DNA from: Bacteroidia bacterium
Lineage (GTDB): Bacteria > Bacteroidota > Bacteroidia > Flavobacteriales_E > Vicingaceae
Direction: 5' to 3'
NCBI GenBank assembly: GCA_030433355.1
Contig: JAUIMG010000001.1
Span: forward strand, 124,001 to 188,000
DNA length: 64,000 nt
This document shows positions 33,424 to 41,508 of the stretch, one piece after another. The notes below the pieces were generated by a model. The model did not search any database. It saw only the letters and a list, made by a program, of their open reading frames with translations, and was not told the origin of the DNA. Numbering within the stretch: the stretch's first letter is position 1; every line of letters begins with the position of its first letter. The translations under genes were made by a program, and so were the position numbers.

Positions 33424-33451
33424 ATTTTAAGCGCTTAAAATCCTATTTTTG
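33424..33451 (+). promoter_or_regulatory. 18-bp palindrome next to gldF promoter
   Basis: ATTTTAAGCGCTTAAAAT (33424-33441) is a perfect palindrome. Two bases later TATTTTTG (33444-33451) matches the Bacteroidota -7 consensus. The palindrome covers the usual spacer/-33 region and lies between divergent lysC and gldF, which makes it a good operator candidate. Confidence 0.6.
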
Positions 33452-33477
33452 TGCCCCTAAAACTAAGTACAGATTCT

Positions 33478-34209
33478 ATGTACAGTCTATTAAAAAAAGA
33501 AATTCAGTCTTTTCTAGGATCACTTATCGGATATCTAGTGATTATTGTATTTTTAGTTATTATGGGTCTACTTATGTGGGTATTCCCAGGTGACCTAAAT
33601 ATTCTTGAGTCAGAGTACGCTAGTTTATCTCCTCTTTTTACAGTGGCACCTTGGATTTTCATTTTTCTAATACCTTCGGTAACCATGCGCTTATTTGCCG
33701 ATGAAAATAAAAGCGGTACAATAGAATTATTGCTAACAAAACCTCTTACAGACCTTCAAATTATTCTAGCTAAATATTTTGCAGGGGTAGTTTTAGTCTT
33801 ATTGGTTTTAATTCCAACTATTGTATTTTATTTTAGCATTTATTTTTTAGGAAGTCCAATAGGAAATATAGATGTAGGAGGAAGTTGGGGGTCATATTTA
33901 GGGCTGCTATTTCTGGCAAGTGGTTTTGTGGCAGTTGGCCTTTTTGCCTCTTCCCTTTCTGATAACCAAGTTATTGCATTTATTATTTCTGTGTTTTTAT
34001 GTTTTATCCTATTTATAGGCTTCGACTTTATTAGTTCTCTGGAACTTTTTGGTTCCATTGATTTACTCATCATGAAATTGGGAATTAATGAGCATTACTC
34101 TTCTATGAGCAGAGGAGTTATAGATAGCAGAGATGCCTTCTACTTCTTATCCTTAACAGCCATCTTTTTAATGTTTACAAAAATTAAACTAAGTAGCAGA
34201 AAATGGTAA
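33478..34209 (+). CDS. gldF: gliding motility ABC transporter permease GldF
   Basis: GldF is the integral membrane subunit of the GldAFG ABC-type complex needed for gliding in Flavobacterium. The protein (about 243 residues) starts MYSLLKKEIQSFLGSLIGYLV and has six hydrophobic segments of the ABC-2 permease type, with FADENKSGTIELLLTKPLTDLQIILAKYFAG as the family's conserved cytoplasmic loop. A GTG at 33451 is in frame, but it overlaps the -7 promoter element; ATG 33478 is chosen. It overlaps gldG by 7 bp. No gldA ATPase gene is in the window. Confidence 0.93.
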   Translation: MYSLLKKEIQSFLGSLIGYLVIIVFLVIMGLLMWVFPGDLNILESEYASLSPLFTVAPWIFIFLIPSVTMRLFADENKSGTIELLLTKPLTDLQIILAKYFAGVVLVLLVLIPTIVFYFSIYFLGSPIGNIDVGGSWGSYLGLLFLASGFVAVGLFASSLSDNQVIAFIISVFLCFILFIGFDFISSLELFGSIDLLIMKLGINEHYSSMSRGVIDSRDAFYFLSLTAIFLMFTKIKLSSRKW

Positions 34210-35936
34210 AAAGAAGTTTAAAATCTAAAGAGCTTCTGGGTTTTCTATTTGGAATAGGAATCATTATTTGTATCAATATCATTGGCTCTTACTTGTTTTT
34301 TAGAATAGATCTAACTTCTGAAAACAGATATTCTATTTCAGAACCAACAAAATCTCTTTTAGAAAACCTAGAAGATGAAGTTTATATCACGGTATATCTT
34401 GAAGGAAATTTCCCTGCTTCTTTTAAAAGACTAAGAAACGAAACATTCGAAATGTTGGATGAATTTCAAAATTACTCTGACGGCAAGCTAGAGTTTTCAT
34501 TCGTAAATCCATCAGAAAACCCTGACATTAAAGAAAGAGATAGAGTTTATAAAAACCTCTATCAAAAGGGACTACAGCCAACAGACCTTGAAATAAAGGA
34601 TGAGGATGGAATTTCAAAAAAAGTGGTTTGGCCAGGTGCAATTATTAACTATCAAGAGAGAGAAGTAAGTGTACAATTATTAAAAAGTCAGTTTGGAGCT
34701 CCACCTGAAGTTGTTCTTAACCAATCTATTGAAAGTTTAGAGTATGAGCTAGCAGCAGGAATTAAACGTTTAGTAAAACCAGAGTCTAATAAAATAGCTT
34801 TCATTGAAGGACATGGTGAGCTTAATAAATATGCTACCGCGGATGCTGTCAGAACTCTAAGAGAATTTCACGAAATAGATCGTATTAGCATCAATGGAAA
34901 CTTAAATTCTCTAGCTGAACGATCACTAATAGATAGCAATAACGCTAGAATTCAAAATAAATATGACTTAATAATAATTGCTAAACCTAAAAACGTCTTT
35001 AGCGAAAAGGATAAATTCATTATTGACCAATACGTAATGTATGGTGGTAAGGTAATATGGATGTTAGATGGGGTGGAAGCAAATATGGATAGCCTTAAAA
35101 AAGCAAATACCATTCTTGCCACTCCTTTAAGTTTAAATCTAGAGGACCAACTTTTTAATTATGGAGTTAGAATTAATAATGACTTAATACAAGACTTAAG
35201 AGCTGCGCCAATTCCAGTAGTAAGTGGTCAATATGGAAATCAAGTGCAAACAGAATTATTCCCTTGGCTCTATTTCCCATTAATTATTTCAAAAAACAAC
35301 CACCCCATTAACAAGAATATAAATATAGTTAAGGCAGAATTTACCAGTAGTATTGACTTAGTTGGTTCTTCCAACCTAAAGAAAACGGTTATTCTTTCTA
35401 GCTCAGATAAAACCAAACTTGTTAAGGCGCCTACAAGAGTTAGCTTAAATATGCTAAGGTTTGATCCAGATATTGCTCAGTTTAAGAAGAAAAATATCCC
35501 ACTTGCAGTGCTTGTAGAAGGAGAGTTTAATTCATTGTTTGAAAACAGGCTGCCACCAAATATTGAAAATGCAGGAACAATTAAATTCAAGGCGAAGAGC
35601 TCTAATACGAAGCAGTTGTTTATAGGAGATGGATCTTTGATTGAAAATAGGTATAAAGAAGAAACAAATGAATATTTTGCCATGGGCATGGATACCTACA
35701 CCAAGCAAGTTTATGGAAATAAAGACTTCTTTTTAAATGCTGTAAATTATATGCTTAATGATAGTGATTTGATTTTAGCTAAATCAAAAAGTTTTAAAAT
35801 TAGATTATTAGACAAAGAACAGATTCAGGAAAATAAGCTTTTAATACAAGTAATAAATATTGGTGTTCCAATCTTTTCAATTATACTATTAGGTTTAATT
35901 CTAACTATTTATCGTAGAAAAAAATATAGCAACTAA
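34203..35936 (+). CDS. gldG: gliding motility protein GldG
   Basis: GldG is the second membrane/periplasmic component of the GldAFG system. The 577-residue protein has an N-terminal membrane helix (LGFLFGIGIIICINIIGSYLFF), then a large periplasmic region with RIDLTSENRYSISEPTKSLLENLEDEVYITVYLEG and IAFIEGHGELNKYATADAV, typical of the GldG / DUF7088-ABC-transporter-like family, and a C-terminal helix (INIGVPIFSIILLGLILTIY) before a basic RRKKYSN tail. It overlaps gldF by 7 bp and abuts the DUF4340-like gene directly, implying one operon. Confidence 0.94.
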   Translation: MVKRSLKSKELLGFLFGIGIIICINIIGSYLFFRIDLTSENRYSISEPTKSLLENLEDEVYITVYLEGNFPASFKRLRNETFEMLDEFQNYSDGKLEFSFVNPSENPDIKERDRVYKNLYQKGLQPTDLEIKDEDGISKKVVWPGAIINYQEREVSVQLLKSQFGAPPEVVLNQSIESLEYELAAGIKRLVKPESNKIAFIEGHGELNKYATADAVRTLREFHEIDRISINGNLNSLAERSLIDSNNARIQNKYDLIIIAKPKNVFSEKDKFIIDQYVMYGGKVIWMLDGVEANMDSLKKANTILATPLSLNLEDQLFNYGVRINNDLIQDLRAAPIPVVSGQYGNQVQTELFPWLYFPLIISKNNHPINKNINIVKAEFTSSIDLVGSSNLKKTVILSSSDKTKLVKAPTRVSLNMLRFDPDIAQFKKKNIPLAVLVEGEFNSLFENRLPPNIENAGTIKFKAKSSNTKQLFIGDGSLIENRYKEETNEYFAMGMDTYTKQVYGNKDFFLNAVNYMLNDSDLILAKSKSFKIRLLDKEQIQENKLLIQVINIGVPIFSIILLGLILTIYRRKKYSN

Positions 35937-36974
35937 ATGAGAAACCTTATCATATTTATAGTCTTTATTCTATTGGCAGCTATTAGTTATCTTCTGATCT
36001 CAGATATTGAACTATTTTCAGACAAAAAAGAAGAGCTGAAAGACTTTGCAATAGAAGATACTGCGGCAATAGATATGATTTTCATTTCTAAGTTAAATGG
36101 AGAGAATGTTACTTTAACTAGGAGAAACTCAAAAAAGTGGCTCGTAAATGGAGAAATTGAAGCAAGACCTGATGCTATAAATCTTATCCTAAAAACATTA
36201 CACGATATTAAAGTCCAACAAAATGTTTCTCAAAAAGGAATTCCAAGGGTTTTAAAAAGAATGGCCACTTCAGGAACAAAGGTGGAGTTTTATATGGGGA
36301 AAGATAAAGCAGAGAAAGTTTGGTACATTGGAGACCCAACAGCCAGTAGAGTTGGCACCTATATGTTGCTTGAAAAAGATGGCAAAAAATCATCGAAGCC
36401 CTATGTTACTCATATGCTCATGGAAAGAGGATACCTAGGTACAAGATTTTTTGCAGATCAAAGTTTATGGAGAGATAGGGTTCTATTAAAAACTAATCCA
36501 AAGGAAATTAAGAGCATTGAAGTTTTGCATAAAAATGATAGCCTAACATCTTTTAGAATTAATAAGCTAGATACTGTTGCTTTTACAATTCAAAATCTAA
36601 GAACTTCTGAAGTTTTTAATTTAAATACGAATAAAGGTATCGAGTACTTTAAATTATTTAATGGTGTTTATTATGAATACTTAGATGTAAAAACTCCTAT
36701 ATCAGAACTAGACTCTATCTATAATTCCCATGCTCGTCATCAAGTTAAAATTGAGTTAGCCAATGGGAAAAAGATGGAGCTTAAAACCTTTAATATTCCT
36801 GTAGTAGCGGGTTCAAAAGTAGGTGATCAGATTATAGACTACCACCCAGAAAGAATGTACGCATACAGTACTACAATGGCTAGAGAAGATCACCCTATAG
36901 TACAAAACTTAACTTTTGATCCATTAGTCCCTGGTTTTAAGGCTTTTGCGTCATCAACAAATGTTGAAAAGTAA
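35937..36974 (+). CDS. DUF4340-like membrane-anchored protein
   Basis: The 345-residue protein has an N-terminal membrane helix (NLIIFIVFILLAAISYLLIS) and a periplasmic part with features of DUF4340-like proteins: ISKLNGENVTLTRRNSKKWLVNGEIEARPDAINLILKTLHDI near residues 50-92, a beta region with KVWYIGDPTASRVGTYMLLE and SLWRDRVLLKTNPKEIKSIEV. Its ATG directly follows the gldG stop, and this gene order (gldF-gldG-this-dnaN) is found in other Bacteroidota, so a link to the GldFG complex is likely though unproven. Confidence 0.78.
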   Translation: MRNLIIFIVFILLAAISYLLISDIELFSDKKEELKDFAIEDTAAIDMIFISKLNGENVTLTRRNSKKWLVNGEIEARPDAINLILKTLHDIKVQQNVSQKGIPRVLKRMATSGTKVEFYMGKDKAEKVWYIGDPTASRVGTYMLLEKDGKKSSKPYVTHMLMERGYLGTRFFADQSLWRDRVLLKTNPKEIKSIEVLHKNDSLTSFRINKLDTVAFTIQNLRTSEVFNLNTNKGIEYFKLFNGVYYEYLDVKTPISELDSIYNSHARHQVKIELANGKKMELKTFNIPVVAGSKVGDQIIDYHPERMYAYSTTMAREDHPIVQNLTFDPLVPGFKAFASSTNVEK

Positions 36975-37010
36975 TTCAACAGAGTCAGTTCAAAGCCACC
37001 TCAAATACGA

Positions 37011-37018
37011 TAAATTTG
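37011..37018 (+). promoter_or_regulatory. -7 promoter element for dnaN
   Basis: TAAATTTG matches TAnnTTTG exactly, 29 bp before the dnaN ATG. No clear TTG at -33 (GTTC lies at the right distance). It would allow dnaN expression independent of the gld genes. Confidence 0.45.
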
Positions 37019-37046
37019 TTCAAATCATCAATGAAAAATTGTTCGA

Positions 37047-38168
37047 ATGAATTTTATAGTTTCCTCATCTGCATTACTAAAGCAATTACAAAATATTAGT
37101 GGAGTATTAAATAGCAATAATTCGCTACCTATACTCGATCATTTCTTATTTGAAATAGGAGATAATGAGATCGCAGTAACTGCATCTGATTTAGAGACTA
37201 CGATGATCACAAAAATTGCAGTCGATACAAAAGAGAAAGGCAATATTGCTATACCTGCCAAATTACTTTTAGATACACTTAAATCTTTACCAGACCAACC
37301 ATTAACTTTTACTGTAAAAGGCGAAAATTTTGGAATTGAAATTAGCTCAGACTATGGTAAATACCGACTCACAGGTCAAGATGGCAATGAATTTCCTAAA
37401 ACACCGGAAGTAGAATCGCCTTCCAACTTAAACGTTAGCGCTGATTTACTTTTTAATGCTATTGAGAAAACAATTTTCGCTAGTGGTAATGACGACTTGA
37501 GACCCGTTATGTCAGGTGTGTTTTTTCAGTTAAGCAAGGAAGATCTAACTTTTGTAGCTACTGATGCTCATAAATTGGTTAAATACAGCAGAACAGACGC
37601 AAAAGCATCTAAAACTGCTTCTTTCATTATGCCTAAAAAACCATTAAACTTATTAAAGAATACTTTAGGTTCCGTTAATGATGATGTAAAAATAGAATTT
37701 AACGACACCAATGCATCTTTCTCATTTGATGACACCCAATTAATTTGTAGGTTAATTGATGGAAAGTATCCAAATTATGAGGCAGTTATTCCAAAAGAGA
37801 ACCCTAATAAACTTACAGTTGAAAGAGTTAGCTTTTTAAACTCAATCAAGAGAGTTAGCATATTTGCAAGTAAAACTACGCATCAAGTTAGATTAAAAAT
37901 TAGCGGAAGTGAATTACAGATTTCTGCAGAAGATAATGACTTCAATAATGATGCAAACGAGAGACTTACTTGCAGCTATGATGGAGACGATATCGAAATT
38001 GGTTTTAACTCAAGATTCTTAATTGAAATGTTAAGCAATTTAAGTACAGATGAAGTATTCCTTGAAATGTCTGCACCTAATAGAGCAGGAATTCTAACAC
38101 CGAGCACAGGAAATGATGCAGAAGAAAAAGTTCTGATGCTGGTTATGCCTGTTATGCTAAATTCATAA
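37047..38168 (+). CDS. dnaN: DNA polymerase III subunit beta (sliding clamp)
   Basis: The ring-shaped clamp tethers the replicative polymerase to DNA. The 373-residue protein has three clamp domains: the N-terminal MNFIVSSSALLKQLQNISGVLNSNNSLPILDHFLF, the middle ISADLLF/FASGNDDLRPVMSGVFFQL and TFVATDAHKLVKYSR segments, and the C-terminal GFNSRFLIEMLSNL...VLMLVMPVML typical hydrophobic end that forms the peptide-binding pocket. Length matches the family. It follows the gld genes; dnaA is not here. Confidence 0.97.
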   Translation: MNFIVSSSALLKQLQNISGVLNSNNSLPILDHFLFEIGDNEIAVTASDLETTMITKIAVDTKEKGNIAIPAKLLLDTLKSLPDQPLTFTVKGENFGIEISSDYGKYRLTGQDGNEFPKTPEVESPSNLNVSADLLFNAIEKTIFASGNDDLRPVMSGVFFQLSKEDLTFVATDAHKLVKYSRTDAKASKTASFIMPKKPLNLLKNTLGSVNDDVKIEFNDTNASFSFDDTQLICRLIDGKYPNYEAVIPKENPNKLTVERVSFLNSIKRVSIFASKTTHQVRLKISGSELQISAEDNDFNNDANERLTCSYDGDDIEIGFNSRFLIEMLSNLSTDEVFLEMSAPNRAGILTPSTGNDAEEKVLMLVMPVMLNS

Positions 38169-38204
38169 TTATTAGCTAAATTTTCCTTTCTAGTTAAAAC
38201 ACTT

Positions 38205-38230
38205 TACTACTAAAAAGTATTTTAGTAGTA
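38205..38230 (+). promoter_or_regulatory. hairpin reaching the start codon of the M42-like gene
   Basis: TACTACTAAAA (38205-38215) pairs perfectly with TTTTAGTAGTA (38220-38230) around a 4-base loop, and the last base is the A of the ATG at 38230. There is no T run, so it is not an intrinsic terminator; it would occupy the ribosome landing site. Confidence 0.5.
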
Positions 38231-39180
38231 TGGAAAAATCAGATTTAGATTTACTAGAAACGCTATGTAAGATCCCTGCTTGTTCAGGAGATGAAAGAGG
38301 TCTAAGAGATTTTTTAATTGATTATGTAGACTCTAACAAAGCGAATTGGAAAGTTCAACCACAATTAATCTATGGGGATGACTTTCAAGATTGCCTCATT
38401 TTAATCTTTGGCGAGCCTAAAACAGCTATTTACGCTCACATGGACTCCGTTGGTTACACTGTTGGTTATGATAATAATCTAATCAAGATAGGAGGTCCCA
38501 AAGCTAAAGAAGGAAGCATATTAGTGGGTAAAGACTCTCAAGGAGAAATTGAAGGCAAGCTAAACTATAGCATAGAGGATGAGGGAGAAGATAACAAAGT
38601 TATAACTACTTCCATTATCTTCCATCGAGAAATTGATCGAGGAACGAATTTATCTTATAAAGCCAACTTTAGCATTAAAGACAATCTTCTTAGCTCACCC
38701 TATTTAGATAATAGATTAGGAGTCTTAAATGCATTAAAAGTAGCGGAAACATTAGAAAATGGAGCAATTGCATTTTCTGCTTGGGAAGAAGTAGGTGGAG
38801 GAAGTGTTGGTTATCTTGCGAACTACTTATACAACAATTTTAGTATTAGACAATCGTTAGTATCTGATATAACCTGGATTACAAATGGTGTTGTGCATGG
38901 CAAGGGTGTTGCAATTTCAATGAGAGATTCCGGTATCCCAAGAAAAAGTTACACCCAAAAGATTTTATCCTTAGCCAAAGAGTCAAAAGTGCCATTTCAA
39001 ATTGAAGTAGAAAGCGCAGGTGGCAGCGATGGCAATGCCTTGCAAAAATCACCTTTACCAATAGATTGGTGTTTTATTGGGGCAGCTGAAGATAACGTGC
39101 ATCAACCCAATGAAACTGTACATTTAAAAGACATTGAATCTATGATTGCTCTTTATAATTATTTAATGAAAAAACTTTAG
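38230..39180 (+). CDS. M42/M20-type metallo-aminopeptidase
   Basis: The 316-residue protein looks like an M42-family (MH clan) co-catalytic zinc aminopeptidase. Candidate metal ligands and catalytic residues appear in order: AIYAHMDSVGY (His, Asp), SSPYLDNRLGVLNA (bridging Asp), FSAWEEVGGGSVGYL (Glu-Glu), LVSDITW (Asp) and AAEDNVHQPNETVH (His). It starts IPACSGDERGLRDFL, the usual N-terminus. Substrates are probably peptides in the cytoplasm. A perfect hairpin abuts its start codon, suggesting translational control. Three bases separate it from the next gene. Confidence 0.87.
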   Translation: MEKSDLDLLETLCKIPACSGDERGLRDFLIDYVDSNKANWKVQPQLIYGDDFQDCLILIFGEPKTAIYAHMDSVGYTVGYDNNLIKIGGPKAKEGSILVGKDSQGEIEGKLNYSIEDEGEDNKVITTSIIFHREIDRGTNLSYKANFSIKDNLLSSPYLDNRLGVLNALKVAETLENGAIAFSAWEEVGGGSVGYLANYLYNNFSIRQSLVSDITWITNGVVHGKGVAISMRDSGIPRKSYTQKILSLAKESKVPFQIEVESAGGSDGNALQKSPLPIDWCFIGAAEDNVHQPNETVHLKDIESMIALYNYLMKKL

Positions 39181-39183
39181 CTT

Positions 39184-39762
39184 TTGACTTCGAAAAAGTT
39201 CAGAAGAAATCCCAACGCTGCTCTAGTTAGAAAAATTAGAGAGCAACAAAAAATGGAGGAAAAAGCTCAACGCAATGACAATATGAGCAAGATTCATATT
39301 GCTATGGTTGCCATATATTTCATATCGAACTTATATATCATTGAGGAATTTAACCATCTTGACTTAAGCCTTCTAGGCTTAATAAAACTTATTGCATTCT
39401 TAATAGGATTTGGGCTGCTTATTCCAATTAAATTTTACAGAAAATGGCTTACAATTAGTATTTATGAATATCTCATATTGAATTTTATTACAATAGCTCC
39501 ATTATTATGTGCTCTAATCATTTTCACCAATGAAAACTTTAAGAGTGATATCTACTATGAAAGCTATAAAATTGAAAGCTCCGAATGGGTAAAAGGTAAA
39601 ACTATTTTCTACCTGGAAAATAATCAATATGAAGAAAAGGAGTATTTAAGATCTATCAAAGACAACGAAGAGTTTGAAAAATTTGGAACCGAAAATTTCT
39701 CCATTTTTTTCTACGATGGTTTATGGGGAATAAGAATTATCGAAAAGAAGAGAGTTCACTAA
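39184..39762 (+). CDS. hypothetical membrane protein
   Basis: I do not recognise the family. The 192-residue product has a strongly basic N-terminus (SKKFRRNPNAALVRKIREQQKMEEKAQRN), then three hydrophobic segments (about residues 38-55, 63-83 and 90-115) and a hydrophilic C-terminal domain of about 75 residues rich in Glu, Lys and aromatics (YESYKIESSEWVKGKTIFYLEN). Start is TTG at 39184, 4 bp after the peptidase stop; no ATG is available at that position. It overlaps the convergent recX gene by 4 bp. Likely co-transcribed with the M42-like peptidase. Confidence 0.65.
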   Translation: MTSKKFRRNPNAALVRKIREQQKMEEKAQRNDNMSKIHIAMVAIYFISNLYIIEEFNHLDLSLLGLIKLIAFLIGFGLLIPIKFYRKWLTISIYEYLILNFITIAPLLCALIIFTNENFKSDIYYESYKIESSEWVKGKTIFYLENNQYEEKEYLRSIKDNEEFEKFGTENFSIFFYDGLWGIRIIEKKRVH

Positions 39763-40205
39763 AGTTTAATTTTAGCAATCTCTTCCATAGAATATCCTTT
39801 AGAAAGCAAGTATCTTATTCTCTTTTCTTTAGAATCTTTTCTTGTTATTCTTTTTGAAATCAAATGCTTCAATTTAGCTTGAACTTCATCGGCGCTTATT
39901 TCCTTTAATGCATCATTTATCAATTGATTGCTTATTCCTTTATTTCTTAACCCTTCCATTATTTTAAACTTACCCCAGTGATTAGAATTAAACTTACTTC
40001 TCGCATATACTTTTGAAAATCGTTCTTCATTTAAATAGTTCTCCTTTTCCAATTCTGAGATAAAGGACTCTAAATCTTTTTGAAATGCACCAAGTTCATA
40101 GGCCTTAGTCTCTACCTCTAAAACAGACCTTTCTTGATAAGCACAATAGCTTTTTAGCTTATTCAAAACTTCTTCAAAACTATATTGTTGCTTTTCTTCA
40201 CTCAT
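39759..40205 (-). CDS. recX: regulatory protein RecX
   Basis: RecX binds RecA filaments and limits recombination. The 148-residue, all-helical protein has the typical three-helix tandem repeats: YCAYQERSVLEVETKAYELGA, EKENYLNEERFSKVYARSKFNSNHWGKFKIMEGLRNKGIS and DSKEKRIRYLLSKGYSMEEIAKI. A TTG directly precedes the ATG at 40205, which I chose as start. It is a single gene divergent from the MFS transporter; recA is not in the window. Confidence 0.92.
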   Translation of the reverse strand: MSEEKQQYSFEEVLNKLKSYCAYQERSVLEVETKAYELGAFQKDLESFISELEKENYLNEERFSKVYARSKFNSNHWGKFKIMEGLRNKGISNQLINDALKEISADEVQAKLKHLISKRITRKDSKEKRIRYLLSKGYSMEEIAKIKL

Positions 40206-40248
40206 CAAATGAATTTATAATTTGGGCTAAATAATTTTAGCAAAAGTA

Positions 40249-41508
40249 TTGAGAAATAAAAAAGCACTATACCTTTTATTAAGCGCAAATGCCATATCTC
40301 ATTTTGCTCAGGGAATAAGTATGCTAGCTATTCCCTGGTACTTTGCAAAATACCTTGGAGAAGCATCTACATTTGCAAGTATTTATTCTATTGCAACTTT
40401 CTTAACTCTTTTTTGGGGTCTTTATGCAGGCACCTTAATAGACAGGTATAAAAGAAAAAATATATTCTTATTTATTTGTGCTGCAAGCGCCTTAGTATTA
40501 TTAAGTGTTTCCTCACTTGGTTTTTATCTTGGAAATGTCCCCATGATTGGAGTAGCTTTTGTTTTCTGCTTCACAGTATTTAACTATAATATCCACTACC
40601 CTACTTTATATGCATTTGGACAAGAAATAACAGAAAAAAAGTACTATAGCAGAACTAATTCACTTTTAGAAGTTATTGGTCAATCAACCAACGTTTTATC
40701 AGGAGCAGCTGCAATAATGCTAATAGAAGGTATTGATTCCTCAGTATTTGGCTACTCCATTTTTATTGAACCCTGGTCAATACAAAAAATATTCATGGTT
40801 GATGGCATCACCTATGTAATCGCAGCTATTTTAATAAAACAAATAAAATATATCCCAACTACAACTAACAAAATATCTAAAGAGCCGATTCTTATAAGAT
40901 TAAAAGAAGGTATAAACTACCTTAAAAAACATCCATTGTTATTTGTTTTTGGAAATGCATCCTATACTGTTTTCATTTTTGTATTAATAGCGACACATCT
41001 ATTTTGGCCCATTTATGTTGACGATCATTTGCATTTAGGAGGAGAATCTTATGCTATTACTAAGGTGAATTACGCCATAGGTGCTATGCTTGCAGGATTT
41101 TTTATAAGCAAACTTTTTAGAAGCTCAAATAGGGTGTTTTCTATCATTTTCTTAATGATAATTGCACTAATTGCATTTGGAGTATTAGCCTTAACAAAAA
41201 ATGAATTCATACTTTATAGCTTAGCTTTTGCTTTAGGGATATCTAATGCAGGAATCCGTATACAAAGAGTGACCTATTTATTCAATCATATTCCAAATAA
41301 TATAATTGGCAGAAGTAATAGCGTTTTTCAAAGCATTAACATATTACTCCGCTCTATCTTTATATGGATTTTCTCTTATTCTTTCTTTAGCAGAGATAGT
41401 AACATTGTTTGGGCATTAACAATTGGGGTTGTAGCAATAGCAATATCTATTATACCCTTAATAATTTACTATAAGCCCTTAAGAGAATTGGAGACTAACG
41501 CAAGTTAA
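40249..41508 (+). CDS. MFS transporter
   Basis: The 419-residue protein has about twelve hydrophobic segments and the N-terminal major facilitator pattern LLSANAISHFAQGISMLAIPWYF...LFWGLYAGTLIDRYKRKNIF, in which GTLIDRYKRKN is the conserved loop 2-3 signature (G-x3-D-R-x-x-R/K). It resembles MFS exporters of the macrolide/enterobactin exporter type, but the substrate cannot be told. The start is a TTG at 40249, chosen because it begins the first helix correctly. It overlaps the 3' end of the convergent rng gene by 14 bp. Confidence 0.87.
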   Translation: MRNKKALYLLLSANAISHFAQGISMLAIPWYFAKYLGEASTFASIYSIATFLTLFWGLYAGTLIDRYKRKNIFLFICAASALVLLSVSSLGFYLGNVPMIGVAFVFCFTVFNYNIHYPTLYAFGQEITEKKYYSRTNSLLEVIGQSTNVLSGAAAIMLIEGIDSSVFGYSIFIEPWSIQKIFMVDGITYVIAAILIKQIKYIPTTTNKISKEPILIRLKEGINYLKKHPLLFVFGNASYTVFIFVLIATHLFWPIYVDDHLHLGGESYAITKVNYAIGAMLAGFFISKLFRSSNRVFSIIFLMIIALIAFGVLALTKNEFILYSLAFALGISNAGIRIQRVTYLFNHIPNNIIGRSNSVFQSINILLRSIFIWIFSYSFFSRDSNIVWALTIGVVAIAISIIPLIIYYKPLRELETNAS

